DNA from: Pseudomonas sp. 8Z
GTDB lineage: Bacteria; Pseudomonadota; Gammaproteobacteria; Pseudomonadales; Pseudomonadaceae
Assembly: GCF_902506535.1 (NCBI RefSeq)
Contig: NZ_LR733825.1
Span: forward strand, 437,206 to 501,205
DNA length: 64,000 nucleotides
Reading direction: 5' to 3'
The notes beneath the pieces are model-generated. The model ran no database searches and was not told where the DNA came from. It saw only the letters and a program-made list of their open reading frames with translations. Both the position numbers and the translations under genes were made by a program. Of the stretch, positions 22,205-31,175 are shown piece by piece (position 1 is the first letter of the stretch; each line of letters begins with the position of its first letter).

Positions 22205-22987
22205 ATGAGCAACAAACCCGATCTGCAACTGGCGCTGATCCAGACCACCCTGGCCTGGCATGACCCCGCGGCCAACCGTGAGCATTTCGACGGCTTGCTG
22301 GAGCAGGCGCGTGGTGCCGATTTGGTGATTCTGCCGGAGATGTTCAGCACCGGCTTTTCCATGGAGTCGGCGGCACTGGCCGAGCCCGAGGATGGCCCGA
22401 CCACAGGTTGGCTGTGCGAGCAGGCGCAGCGTATCGACGCGGTGATCTGCGGCAGCCTGATCATCCAGGCAGCAGACGGCAGTTACCGTAATCGTCTGCT
22501 CTGGGCGCGCCCGGACGGTTCGTTGGCGCATTACGACAAGCGCCATCTGTTTCGCATGGCCGGTGAGCACAAGCACTACAGCGCCGGTGACGAGCAGGTG
22601 GTGCTGGAGCTAAAGGGCTGGCGCGTGCGCCCGCTGATCTGTTACGACCTGCGCTTCCCAGTCTGGAGCCGCGATGCCGAGAGCACCGATCTGCTGCTGT
22701 ATACCGCCAACTGGCCCGGTGCGCGCCGTCAGCACTGGAATCGTCTGTTGCCCGCGCGAGCGATCGAGAACCTGTGCTATGTCGTCGCTGTGAACCGTGT
22801 CGGCGAAGATGGCAAGGGGCATGTTTACACTGGCGACTCTCAGGTTCTGGACTTCCAGGGTGAGCCGTTGCTGCTGGCGGAGTCGGGCGATGGCGTGTTC
22901 CGCCAGCGTCTAGCGTGCGAACCACTGCGCGCTTACCGCGAGCGCTTCCCGGCTCACCTGGATGCGGATACCTTCACCATGAACTGA
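22205..22987 (+). CDS. Carbon-nitrogen hydrolase, omega-amidase (YafV/NIT2 type)
   Basis: Hydrolyses 2-oxoglutaramate (or 2-oxosuccinamate), the deaminated product of glutamine transaminases. The nitrilase triad is visible: Glu in LILPEMFSTGF, Lys in YDKRHLFRMAGE and Cys in RPLICYDLRFPVW. The length of 260 residues fits. It follows the aminotransferase, separated only by the repeat, so transamination and amide removal are probably one unit that pulls methionine salvage forward. Confidence 0.9.
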   Translation: MSNKPDLQLALIQTTLAWHDPAANREHFDGLLEQARGADLVILPEMFSTGFSMESAALAEPEDGPTTGWLCEQAQRIDAVICGSLIIQAADGSYRNRLLWARPDGSLAHYDKRHLFRMAGEHKHYSAGDEQVVLELKGWRVRPLICYDLRFPVWSRDAESTDLLLYTANWPGARRQHWNRLLPARAIENLCYVVAVNRVGEDGKGHVYTGDSQVLDFQGEPLLLAESGDGVFRQRLACEPLRAYRERFPAHLDADTFTMN

Positions 22988-23007
22988 ACGATCAGGAGTT
23001 TCACCAC

Positions 23008-23469
23008 ATGGACGTACAGCAAGACAACCCTTTCCAGACCCCGCAGGCAGAACTGCAACAGGCTGACGCAGGTGTCAGCCAGCAACCGCTCTATCGCATT
23101 GCCGCCATTGGAGTTGGCACCTTCCTGGGGACACCGCTGGCGGGCGCCTGGATGCTTGCGCATAACCTGCAGCTATTGGGCAAAGCGCATCAGGTGGCGA
23201 TGGTCTGGGGTGTCGCCGTGGCACTTTTTGTCCTGACCATCGCGTCGGGCTTCGTGTTGCCCGAAGAGGTGCCCGCGATGCCATTTGCCATCGCCCAACT
23301 GGTCGCTATGGTCATGCTGGCCAAGCACCTGAGCGGGGCTGAAATCCTGCGCCATGACCTGGCAGGGGGCGCCTTTCTTTCCAATTGGCGCGCGGCAGGT
23401 GTCGCCATTCTCTTTTTAATCGGGGCGGTTGCGCTGCTGTTCGCCATGCTGATGATTCTCGGTTTTTGA
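23008..23469 (+). CDS. Hypothetical membrane protein
   Basis: A 153-residue protein with a polar N terminus rich in Gln (NPFQTPQAELQQ) and four hydrophobic segments (near residues 35-50, 65-85, 92-107 and 130-150). I recognise no family. AGGAG lies 8 bases before ATG 23008. A clear terminator follows. Confidence 0.75.
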   Translation: MDVQQDNPFQTPQAELQQADAGVSQQPLYRIAAIGVGTFLGTPLAGAWMLAHNLQLLGKAHQVAMVWGVAVALFVLTIASGFVLPEEVPAMPFAIAQLVAMVMLAKHLSGAEILRHDLAGGAFLSNWRAAGVAILFLIGAVALLFAMLMILGF

Positions 23470-23475
23470 AACGCA

Positions 23476-23510
23476 CAGCGCCGGACATGATGTCCGGCGC
23501 TGGCATTTTT
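23476..23510. terminator. Intrinsic terminator
   Basis: CAGCGCCGGACA pairs with TGTCCGGCGCTG around a TGA loop, followed by five T (23506-23510). It separates the + strand membrane gene from the converging dehydrogenase. Confidence 0.9.
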
Positions 23511-23520
23511 AAAGCAGCGG

Positions 23521-24573
23521 TCAGGCCTGCAGGCTGGCCATATCGATGACGAAGCGATATTTGACGTCGCTTTTCAGCATGCGCTCGTAGGCTTGGTTGA
23601 TGTCCTGCATGGCGATCATCTCGATATCCGAAACGATGTTGTGCTGGGCGCAGAAATCGAGCATCTCCTGAGTCTCGGCGATACCGCCGATCAGCGAACC
23701 GGCAATGCGGCGGCGCTTGAAGATCAAACCGAACACATCCGTTGCCGGGTGTGGTGAGTCTGGTGCGCCGACCAGGCACAGGGTGGCGTCACGCTTGAGC
23801 AGATTGAGGAAGGGGTTGAGGTCGTGCGGCGCTGCCACGGTGTTGAGAATGAAGTCGAAGCTTATGGCATGCGCGGCCATCTCCTCGGCGTTCTTCGACA
23901 CCACCACTTCGCTGGCACCGAGGCGCAGAGCGTCTTCGCGCTTGTTCGGCGAGGTGGTGAACAGCACCACGTGAGCACCCATAGCGGCGGCGATCTTCAC
24001 GCCCATATGGCCAAGGCCGCCGAGTCCGACGATGCCGACCTTCTGCCCTGGGCCGACCTTCCACTGGCGCAGCGGCGAGTAGGTGGTAATGCCGGCGCAC
24101 AGCAAGGGGGCGACAGCGGCCAGTTGGTCTGCGCTATGACGGATCTGCAGAACGAAACGCTGATCGACCACAATATGCTGCGAGTAGCCGCCGAAGGTGT
24201 TTTCGCCACCAAACACCGGGCCGTTATAGGTGCCGGTGAAACCGTTCTCGCAATACTGCTCCAGGCTTTCGCCGCACGAGGCGCAGTGCTGGCAACTGTC
24301 GACCATACAGCCGACGCCTGCAATATCGCCGACCTTGAATTGCTTTACGTTGCTGCCGACGGCGCTGACTCGTCCGACGATCTCATGGCCGGGCACCGAC
24401 GGGTACAGGGTGTTCTTCCACTCGTTGCGTGCGGTGTGCAGATCCGAGTGACACACGCCGCAGTAGAGAATGTCGATAGCCACATCGTTCGGGCCAACGG
24501 CGCGTCGCTCGATGACGTGTGGCGCCAATGGCGATTGTGCATTCTGGGCGGCGTAGGCGAGGGTGCTACTCAT
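23521..24573 (-). CDS. Zinc-dependent NAD(P) alcohol dehydrogenase (YahK/CAD type)
   Basis: Medium-chain dehydrogenase that reduces aldehydes with NADPH, of the cinnamyl-alcohol-dehydrogenase-like group. Catalytic zinc ligands are in YCGVCHSDLH, GHEIVG and GVGCMVDSC; the structural zinc cysteines are in CQHCASCGESLEQYC; the cofactor loop is GLGGLGHMGVKIA. ATG 24573 (MSSTLAYAAQ) has GGAGAG 6 bases upstream; the frame is open 10 codons further but without such a site. Length is 350 residues. Confidence 0.93.
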   Translation of the reverse strand: MSSTLAYAAQNAQSPLAPHVIERRAVGPNDVAIDILYCGVCHSDLHTARNEWKNTLYPSVPGHEIVGRVSAVGSNVKQFKVGDIAGVGCMVDSCQHCASCGESLEQYCENGFTGTYNGPVFGGENTFGGYSQHIVVDQRFVLQIRHSADQLAAVAPLLCAGITTYSPLRQWKVGPGQKVGIVGLGGLGHMGVKIAAAMGAHVVLFTTSPNKREDALRLGASEVVVSKNAEEMAAHAISFDFILNTVAAPHDLNPFLNLLKRDATLCLVGAPDSPHPATDVFGLIFKRRRIAGSLIGGIAETQEMLDFCAQHNIVSDIEMIAMQDINQAYERMLKSDVKYRFVIDMASLQA

Positions 24574-25008
24574 GAGGCTCTCCTTTACGGGGCGAACAAA
24601 CAAGGGAGCAGACTAGTGCATAAGCGTGACGAGTTGATTGCTTGATCCTGTCGCATCACTGCCCATAAGTGTTTGATTCAATGGCGTCATTGGTGGCGTT
24701 GTGATGTTAAATAACCGTGAATACCGCGCAAAATTACGTGCGTTGCTCCTTCATCGCTGGCGATTTTGCAGGCGTTGCTATGTCGAAGGCTTGGCGGTTC
24801 TGAGCGTTTTTTCTGTGCCATCTCATCTGCCGATCAGCGCTGTAACGACTGATATAGGAGCTCTGTGTAGGTTTTTTGCAGGCGTTGAATAATTTCTGAC
24901 GGTCGCCGATTTTGTCTCTAGCATGAAGGGCGCAGGGACGCGTCGAGGCAGTAGGCACACAGGTTGTGTCCGCCGCTCTCTGCCTAACCAACGCATGGAG
25001 CGAACTCA
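24574..25008. other. 435-bp intergenic region
   Basis: No credible gene, RNA or terminator is seen. It is richer in A+T than its surroundings and should hold the divergent promoters for the dehydrogenase and the secreted protein. GGAGCG at 24995 is the likely ribosome site of the latter. Confidence 0.5.
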
Positions 25009-26721
25009 ATGTATAAAACACTTATGGCGCTGCTCGCTTGCCTGATGATGGGGAAAGCGATGGCCGCCACTTATTGCGACAGTCGGGGCAGCAGTAGCAG
25101 CGAATGGATCGCTGGGGTCAGCATCAATGGCGTAATCCAGGCGTCTGGTAGCGATGGCGGTTACCTGGATGGCACCGCTAAGCCACTCTTTCAACTAGCG
25201 GGGCAGGGGGATCGTCTTGAGCTACGTCCAGGTTTTAGTGGCTCTCAGTACATCGAGAACTGGGGCGCCTGGATCGACTTCAATCAGAACGGTAGTTTCG
25301 AAGCGAGTGAGCAGGTGCTGAGCGGGCAGGGCAGTAGCACTGTTTCTTCACCTATTTCCGTGCCTGCTTCTGCTACGGGCACAACGCGCATGCGGGTACA
25401 GATGCGCTGGGGCTCTGCTGCACAGCCTTGCGGCAATTTCAGTTACGGTGAAACCGAGGATTATCAGGTCAAACTGCCGGACGGCTCGCTACCATCAGCC
25501 TTCCCTTATAGCCTGACCCTGGAGCCTGATTTCTGGGTTTCTCGCACGGGTGATCTGGGCGACAAGCTGACCTTGGTAGTCGAACGAGACGGTACTCGCG
25601 TGCTTGCGAGCAACGCTGCCAGCAAACTGCGTGACCGATATTGGAACAATACGCCAGGTAGCCACTACCGAGTTTGGTTGGAAAGCAACATCGATGGTGG
25701 CAACAAGATCGTCTCCAACACTGTGGCCTACCAGCCAGGTGTGACGGATCGCGTTCTGCTGAGCCGTGATCCTGTGCAGAGCAGTATCCGTTCGTCGACC
25801 GATTTCCAGGGCAATTGGGTGATCGCCCGCGAGGGCGCCGAGGAGATACGCCAACCTGCCCAGGCAGGTGTGCCGCTGCAGTTTGCCTTCATTTACGCTG
25901 AGCGCTATCAGGTTTGGGCGCAAACCCAGATCAATGGCAAGAACGAGGCGATTTCCGTTGCCTTGAGCTTTCGTGAAGGCTTTCCCTCTCGTTATATCGA
26001 TGTAGAAGTCGAGCCGGACTTTCAGCTTAGGCACGATGGCCCGAGCGACAAGCCTTTGAGTTGGGTGATACGCGAGGATGGCGTGGACGTGTTGCACCAA
26101 CCCACTGGCGGGGCTGCTGAACTGCGCTACCCCTTCCGTCAAGGTCACCAGTACAAGGTTTGGCTTGAGCAGCTTGTTGGCGGTGAAGCGGTGCAGGTTT
26201 CCGATTCCGAATATTTTTCGCCCGGCCTGACCGATCTCTACCAGTTGAGCATCGACGATAATCGCCAGGTCACCCGCAGTGGCAATCTCAGTGAGCCTTT
26301 GACCTGGGTGTTCGAGGAAGATGGCAACATAGTGTTGGAGCGCAATGCCGCGAACGAGCAGGCGTATACCTACACACGCTTCGACTCAACCAAGCGCTAC
26401 CGGGCCTGGTTGATTCGCTTCGAGAACGGTTACTACCAGCGTGTTTCCAACGTGGTGCGCTATGGCCGTGGTGCTGAGGACTACCTGCCGCTCTATCAGC
26501 TATCGGTGAATAGCAACCAGACGCTAACCCGTACTCAGGGCACGCATAACGCACTGACCTGGGTGATCGAACAGGACGGCAGCATCGTTCTGGAGCGCAA
26601 TGCCAGCAATGAGTTGAGCTATCGCTACTATGGCTACACAGCCAGCAAGCGTTATCGCTCATGGCTCAAGGCATTTATCGACGGGCGTTACCAGCGGGTT
26701 TCACCGATCGTGAGCTATTGA
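25009..26721 (+). CDS. Secreted GEVED-like protein with five C-terminal repeats
   Basis: A 570-residue protein with a signal peptide (residues 1-20, ending GKAMA). A Cys-containing N-terminal domain has WIDFNQNGSFEASEQVL and NFSYGETEDYQVKL, which resembles the GEVED domain common in bacterial secreted proteins. Five repeats of about 81 residues follow, at 167-247, 248-328, 329-409, 410-494 and 495-570. Each follows the plan YxLxxxxxxxxxR, LTWVxExDGxxVLERNA and KRYRxWL; repeats 4 and 5 are closest to each other. No membrane anchor is seen, so it is probably periplasmic or exported. The substrate is unknown. It stands alone with its own terminator. Confidence 0.75.
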   Translation: MYKTLMALLACLMMGKAMAATYCDSRGSSSSEWIAGVSINGVIQASGSDGGYLDGTAKPLFQLAGQGDRLELRPGFSGSQYIENWGAWIDFNQNGSFEASEQVLSGQGSSTVSSPISVPASATGTTRMRVQMRWGSAAQPCGNFSYGETEDYQVKLPDGSLPSAFPYSLTLEPDFWVSRTGDLGDKLTLVVERDGTRVLASNAASKLRDRYWNNTPGSHYRVWLESNIDGGNKIVSNTVAYQPGVTDRVLLSRDPVQSSIRSSTDFQGNWVIAREGAEEIRQPAQAGVPLQFAFIYAERYQVWAQTQINGKNEAISVALSFREGFPSRYIDVEVEPDFQLRHDGPSDKPLSWVIREDGVDVLHQPTGGAAELRYPFRQGHQYKVWLEQLVGGEAVQVSDSEYFSPGLTDLYQLSIDDNRQVTRSGNLSEPLTWVFEEDGNIVLERNAANEQAYTYTRFDSTKRYRAWLIRFENGYYQRVSNVVRYGRGAEDYLPLYQLSVNSNQTLTRTQGTHNALTWVIEQDGSIVLERNASNELSYRYYGYTASKRYRSWLKAFIDGRYQRVSPIVSY

Positions 26722-26742
26722 ACCGATACATCCCTTAAAAAC

Positions 26743-26775
26743 AAAGAACCCCGCCAATTGGCGGGGTTCTTTTTA
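26743..26775. terminator. Bidirectional intrinsic terminator
   Basis: AAAGAACCCCGCC and GGCGGGGTTCTTT form a 13-bp stem with loop AATT, flanked by A and T runs. It serves the secreted protein (+) and leuA (-). Confidence 0.93.
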
Positions 26776-26788
26776 TCTATTACGGCTA

Positions 26789-28459
26789 TCAGGCTGCCTG
26801 CGACTCAGCTTGGCTCAGCGCACGGTTGAGGGCGCTGAAGAGGGCACGGAAGCTCGCCGTGGTCAGGTTCTCGTCGATGCCGATACCGTGCAGGGCACGA
26901 CCACCGTTGACGCGCAGCTCGATGTAGGCTGCCGCCTTGGCATTGGCCCCGGCGCCGATGGCGTGTTCGCTGTAGTCCATCACCTCGACCGCAACCGGCA
27001 GGCTAGCGGCCAAGGCTTCCAGCGGGCCTTTGCCGATGCCGCGCCAGTGGTGTTTTTCAGCCCCTTCGATGACTTCGATATCCACTGCGCTGGTGCCATT
27101 CTCTTCCTGCAGGCGATGGCCTTTCAGTGCATAGGGAGTGGTGGTTTGCAGGTACTCGGTTTCCAGCAGCTTGTAGATCTGCGCGGCAGTCATTTCCAGG
27201 CCGAGGCGGTCGGTTTCGCGCTGCACCACCTGGCTGAACTCGATCTGCATGCGGCGCGGCAGGCTGATGCCGTATTCCTGTTCGAGCAGGAAGGTGATGC
27301 CGCCCTTGCCTGACTGGCTGTTCACGCGGATCACCGCCTCGTAGTCACGGCCAATATCGGCCGGGTCGATTGGCAGGTACGGCACCTCCCACAGCGCATC
27401 GGCCTGCTGCTGAGCGAAGCCCTTGCGAATGGCATCCTGGTGCGAGCCAGAGAAGGCAGTGTGTACCAGGTCGCCAACGTAGGGGTGGCGTGGGTGTACC
27501 GGAAGCTGGTTGCAGTCCTCGACCACCTTGCGCACGGCGTCGATGTCGGAGAAGTCGAGCTGCGGGTCAACACCCTGGGTGTAGAGGTTCAGCGCCAGGG
27601 TCACCAGGCAGACGTTGCCGGTACGCTCGCCGTTACCGAACAGGCAGCCTTCGACGCGATCAGCGCCGGCCATCACCGCCAGCTCCGAGGCCGCGACGCC
27701 GGTGCCACGGTCGTTGTGGGTGTGCACGCTGATCAGCACGCTGTCGCGACGGTCGACGTGGCGGCCGAACCACTCGATCTGGTCGGCGTAGTTGTTCGGC
27801 GTGGCGCACTCGATGGTAGCCGGCAGGTTGAGAATCAGCGGGTTGGCCGGGGTCGGCTGGAACACGTCAATCACCGCGTTGCACACCTCGACGGCGAAGT
27901 CGATTTCAGTGCTGCTGAACACTTCCGGCGAGTACTCGAAGCCCCACTGGGTCTCTGGTGCTGCATCGGCCAGACGCTTGATGGTGCTGCCGGCGGCCAC
28001 GGCGATGGCTTTGACGCCCGCCTTGTCCTGGTTGAAGACGATCTTGCGGAAGCTCGGCGCGCAGGCGTTGTAGTAGTGAACGATGGCCTTCTTGGCGCCT
28101 TTGAGCGACTCGAACGTGCGCTCGATAAGATCATCACGGGCCTGGGTCAGTACCTGGATGGTAACGTCGTCAGGGATGTGGCCACCTTCGATCAGCTCAC
28201 GGACGAAGTCGAAGTCAGTCTGCGAGGCCGACGGGAAGCCCACTTCGATTTCCTTCAGGCCCACGGCGACCAGGCACTTGAAGAAGCGCATCTTCTTCTC
28301 GGCGTCCATCGGCTCGATCAGCGACTGATTGCCGTCGCGCAGGTCGGTGGACAGCCAGATCGGCGCCTTATCGATGATTTTGTCCGGCCAGCTGCGGTCT
28401 GGAATCTGGATCTGAGTAAAGGGGCGGTATTTCTTCGACGGGTCTTTGAGCATGGTCAT
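26789..28459 (-). CDS. leuA: 2-isopropylmalate synthase
   Basis: First committed step of leucine synthesis. The 556-residue protein is the long LeuA2 type found in pseudomonads. It has the DRE-TIM metallolyase barrel ([42 protein letters not shown]) and a C-terminal leucine-sensing domain with [19 protein letters not shown] 28459 has AAGGA 8 bases upstream. The upstream region (28460-28748) may encode a leader peptide. Confidence 0.96.
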   Translation of the reverse strand: MTMLKDPSKKYRPFTQIQIPDRSWPDKIIDKAPIWLSTDLRDGNQSLIEPMDAEKKMRFFKCLVAVGLKEIEVGFPSASQTDFDFVRELIEGGHIPDDVTIQVLTQARDDLIERTFESLKGAKKAIVHYYNACAPSFRKIVFNQDKAGVKAIAVAAGSTIKRLADAAPETQWGFEYSPEVFSSTEIDFAVEVCNAVIDVFQPTPANPLILNLPATIECATPNNYADQIEWFGRHVDRRDSVLISVHTHNDRGTGVAASELAVMAGADRVEGCLFGNGERTGNVCLVTLALNLYTQGVDPQLDFSDIDAVRKVVEDCNQLPVHPRHPYVGDLVHTAFSGSHQDAIRKGFAQQQADALWEVPYLPIDPADIGRDYEAVIRVNSQSGKGGITFLLEQEYGISLPRRMQIEFSQVVQRETDRLGLEMTAAQIYKLLETEYLQTTTPYALKGHRLQEENGTSAVDIEVIEGAEKHHWRGIGKGPLEALAASLPVAVEVMDYSEHAIGAGANAKAAAYIELRVNGGRALHGIGIDENLTTASFRALFSALNRALSQAESQAA

Positions 28460-28537
28460 GGTGTAAATCCTTGGTCCAGACGCCTGGTCTGGGAAACGAA
28501 ATAGGGCGATTGACGGTGGCCGACTGGCCGCAGAAAT

Positions 28538-28615
28538 TCAGCCCCGCAGTCGCGGGCTGACCAGGCGTAGGCAGCGATGTTGTCGCATCAAGATGAGGGT
28601 ATGTGCAGTGTTCAT
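28538..28615 (-). promoter_or_regulatory. Possible leuA leader peptide and attenuator
   Basis: A 25-codon frame on the minus strand reads MNTAHTLILMRQHRCLRLVS then PRLRG, with five Leu among 25 residues. Its end overlaps a hairpin, TCAGCCC...GGGCTGA (28538-28560), and another hairpin (CCCTAC...GTAGGG, 28624-28640) precedes it. It sits 79 bases upstream of leuA. This looks like a translation-coupled attenuator, but no strong U-run terminator or ribosome site is obvious. Confidence 0.4.
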
Positions 28616-28748
28616 GCTGCTAACCCTACGTTCGGTAGGGAATGATGGCAATGCCTGTAAAAAAAACGCCTGAAAATTTCGCGTTTTCTTTAATGCAGGG
28701 GATTAATTGCGCCTCTTGGTGCGAGGCGTGGGTTGGATTGCGCAGGGG

Positions 28749-30434
28749 TTAGTTCAGCAGATCGAGTACGGCCTGCGGGCGCTGGTTGGCTTGAGCCAGG
28801 ATGCTCTGGGCGGCCTGCTGGATGATCTGGTGTGAGGTGAGGCTTGCCGTTTCGGCGGCAAAATCGGTGTCGAGAATGCGTGAGCGGCTGGCGGCGGTAT
28901 TTTCGCTAATGTTTTGCAGGTTACTGATGGTGGATTCCAGGCGATTTTGTATCGCCCCCATGTACCCTCGTTGGCGGTCGATGTAGGCCAGGGCGTCGTC
29001 GACATCCATCACGGCCAGGCCGGGCGTATCCTGCAGGCTCAGGCGGTTGAGAGCCATGCTGGCGGTATTGAACGAGCCCATGCCGATCTGAATGGTTTCA
29101 TAGGCTTCACTGCCGATCTGGAGCTGAGTCAGGGTGCTGCCGCCAACAGCGGTGTTATCGAACAACTCCGGTTCTACCAGACGAAAGCCCTGCGAGCCTG
29201 GCAACCCTGTGCCCTGGTTCGGCAAGACGTTTTCTGCGCTCAGGGTCGGGCCGCCATCGGCATCCAGGCCGCCGATGGCGCCGGTGTCATCATTGCTCAG
29301 ATCCAGACCGGCGACGAAACTGGCCGCATCAGCATTGAATTTGCTCTGGAAGTCCGCAAGCCCGGTGAATGCACCATTGCTGGCGTTGCTCAACGCCTGA
29401 TCAAGAGTGCTGCCGGGGTTGCTTTGCATATAGCCCATGATGTCCTTGATGCCCTTGCCGCCCTCGGCCTTGATGCTGGCGTGCATATAACGCACGGCTG
29501 CATAGCCGCCGGAATAACCCGCAGAACCACTAACATCGTCAGCATTGAACGCGGCAAGGATGGCCGTGGTATTGGTGCCGTTGGCGGTATCGGCGGCCAG
29601 GCGTTCGTCGGCGCCCTGTACCGCCTCCGCGCTGCCTTCGATAAACCACGAGGGCAGGCCGGAGGCGAAGTTCATGGTGCGCCCCATGACTGCATGCGCC
29701 ATCTCATGTGCGATCACCCGGTCGGTGTACTGTGGGAAACTCCCGCCATTAGGCAGAGAACTGGCATCGAAATAGGCCATATTGACGTTGAGCACCTGAT
29801 TGAGTACCCGGCCATTGCTGTCGGAGCCCGTGTAGGACACCGAGGCCAGCGTCTGGCTACTGCTGTCGTTGCTGAAGGTGATTTCCAACTCTGCGCCATC
29901 TGCACGCAAGCCGAAGGCATCGAATACACGCTGCTCGCCCTCGCTGATCCAGAATCCCTTCAAGGAGTTGAGCACGGCGCGCTGGTCTAGATCGCCCAGC
30001 GCCGAGTTTTGCCCTTGATCGAAGACTTTGCGCCCGGCAAAGGTCGTGGTTTCGTTGACTCGGTTTATTTCCTGCAGCAGTTGCTGCGCTTCCTGATCGA
30101 GGGCGCGACGTTCTTCTACACCGTTAGAGCCGTTCATGGCCTGTAGGCCAAGCGAGCGGACGCGCTGCAAGGCATCGGTCACGCTTTGTAGCGAGCCCTC
30201 TGCGACCTGCAGCAGCGAAATACCGTCGTTGGCATTACGCATCGCCACACCCAGCCCACGCACTTGCGAGTTGAGCCTGTTGGAGATTTGCAGGCCTGCC
30301 GCATCGTCCTTGGCGCTGTTGATGCGCTGCCCTGTAGACAAACGCTGTAGCGCAAGATCGAGACCGCTGCCGTTGCTCTCCAGTTGGCGACGCGTGAATG
30401 ACGAGGCGATGTTGGTGTTGACTGTTAGCATCAT
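28749..30434 (-). CDS. Flagellinolysin: flagellin with internal zinc-metalloprotease domain
   Basis: The N-terminal ~145 residues are a flagellin D0/D1 segment (LTVNTNIASSFTRRQLESNG, INSAKDDAAGLQISNRL, LLQEINRVNETTTFAGRKVF). The last ~100 are the matching C-terminal D1/D0 segment (IDRQRGYMGAIQNRLEST, SRILDTDFAAETASLTSHQI). The variable region between them is a gluzincin-like metalloprotease with HEMAH at residues 243-247 and WFIEGSAE at 263-270, where His243, His247 and a Glu (266 or 270) would bind zinc. This is the flagellinolysin architecture, a filament subunit with surface protease activity. No other flagellar gene is in the window. MLTVN at 30431 is an alternative start; no clear Shine-Dalgarno is seen. 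Confidence 0.9.
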   Translation of the reverse strand: MMLTVNTNIASSFTRRQLESNGSGLDLALQRLSTGQRINSAKDDAAGLQISNRLNSQVRGLGVAMRNANDGISLLQVAEGSLQSVTDALQRVRSLGLQAMNGSNGVEERRALDQEAQQLLQEINRVNETTTFAGRKVFDQGQNSALGDLDQRAVLNSLKGFWISEGEQRVFDAFGLRADGAELEITFSNDSSSQTLASVSYTGSDSNGRVLNQVLNVNMAYFDASSLPNGGSFPQYTDRVIAHEMAHAVMGRTMNFASGLPSWFIEGSAEAVQGADERLAADTANGTNTTAILAAFNADDVSGSAGYSGGYAAVRYMHASIKAEGGKGIKDIMGYMQSNPGSTLDQALSNASNGAFTGLADFQSKFNADAASFVAGLDLSNDDTGAIGGLDADGGPTLSAENVLPNQGTGLPGSQGFRLVEPELFDNTAVGGSTLTQLQIGSEAYETIQIGMGSFNTASMALNRLSLQDTPGLAVMDVDDALAYIDRQRGYMGAIQNRLESTISNLQNISENTAASRSRILDTDFAAETASLTSHQIIQQAAQSILAQANQRPQAVLDLLN

Positions 30435-30812
30435 CGGCCCATGAATAACCGCCGGGCGATTACCCTGCTCGCATTAATAGTCGGCTGTGGAACGGCTGGC
30501 TGAAGAGCTTGAGCGCGTAGGGCGACGAACGGTCAGTTCGCATGCCAGGGAATATCGCCTGCGTGGCCCCGCATTAGGCCTCGGTGAGTGCGAGCGATGT
30601 GCGCAGGCAACGCGCAGAGCGGGCTGACCCCTCATGAGTGAGCCTGCGGCGCAGGTGGCAATTTTCTGGATGGCTGCAATGGCGCGCTTGGATAGGCAGC
30701 AGAGGGATCGATAAATTTGCCCTTTTTCGGCGCGCCCACGCATTCCCTTCGTAAAAGGGGGCGTGCGAGAAAGGGGACGAATTGGACGAATTTATTTTCT
30801 GCGGCGGATTGG
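30435..30812. other. 378-bp intergenic region upstream of the flagellinolysin gene
   Basis: No gene seen. On the minus strand GCCGACTATTA at about 30473-30483 resembles the -10 part of a sigma-28 (FliA) promoter, but the -35 spacing is not convincing. Confidence 0.4.
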
Positions 30813-31118
30813 TCAGCTTGCTATCTGCAGTTGCTCGATTGCCTGCTCGATGGCTTTGCCAGACTCGGCGCAAGTGGTCGCCAAGGCATACTCAGTCTGC
30901 AAGTTCATCCAGAATTGAGCTGAGGTGTCGAAGTAGCGGCCTAGCTGAATCGCCGTATCGGCGGTGATGCCACGCCGCTCCCGCATGATGTCATTGATGA
31001 TCGGCGCCGATACATGCAGCGCGCGAGCCAGTGCGGCTGGGGTCATGCCCAGCGGTTCAAGGAACTCTTCGCGCAGCACTTCGCCAGGGTGAACGGGGTG
31101 CATGCCGTTGATAGCCAT
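30813..31118 (-). CDS. higA: HigA-family addiction module antitoxin
   Basis: A 101-residue Xre-type antitoxin. HPGEVLREEFLEPLGMTPAALARALHVSA is in family form (HPGEVLREEFL, then the helix-turn-helix), and the C-terminal TADTAIQLGRYFDTSAQFWMNLQ is typical of HigA. Such antitoxins bind their own promoter and neutralise the HigB ribonuclease. Here no intact higB is adjacent; only its apparent last codons remain upstream. Confidence 0.88.
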   Translation of the reverse strand: MAINGMHPVHPGEVLREEFLEPLGMTPAALARALHVSAPIINDIMRERRGITADTAIQLGRYFDTSAQFWMNLQTEYALATTCAESGKAIEQAIEQLQIAS

Positions 31119-31130
31119 GTTGCCACTTCC

Positions 31131-31154
31131 TCAGTGGTAATCGACGACGACAAT
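31131..31154 (-). pseudogene. Apparent higB toxin 3' remnant
   Basis: Immediately before higA the minus strand reads IVVVDYH then stop, similar to the end of HigB toxins (often ..DYH). A stop codon (31155-31157) precedes it in the same frame, so the toxin is gone. The call is based on a very short match and on position. Confidence 0.4.
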
Positions 31155-31175
31155 CTATCCCGTGTTGGCTAGCCA

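Noticed and set aside
27440..28504. 354-codon frame antisense to leuA
   Set aside because: Shadow frame; leuA is complete and conserved on the other strand.
28914..29990. 358-codon frame antisense to the flagellinolysin gene
   Set aside because: No motifs; the minus-strand protein has clear flagellin ends and a protease site.
30435..30540. Sigma-28 promoter for the flagellinolysin gene
   Set aside because: Only the -10-like GCCGACTA is present; the distance to any TCAAG-like -35 box is wrong, so it is mentioned only as a weak possibility.
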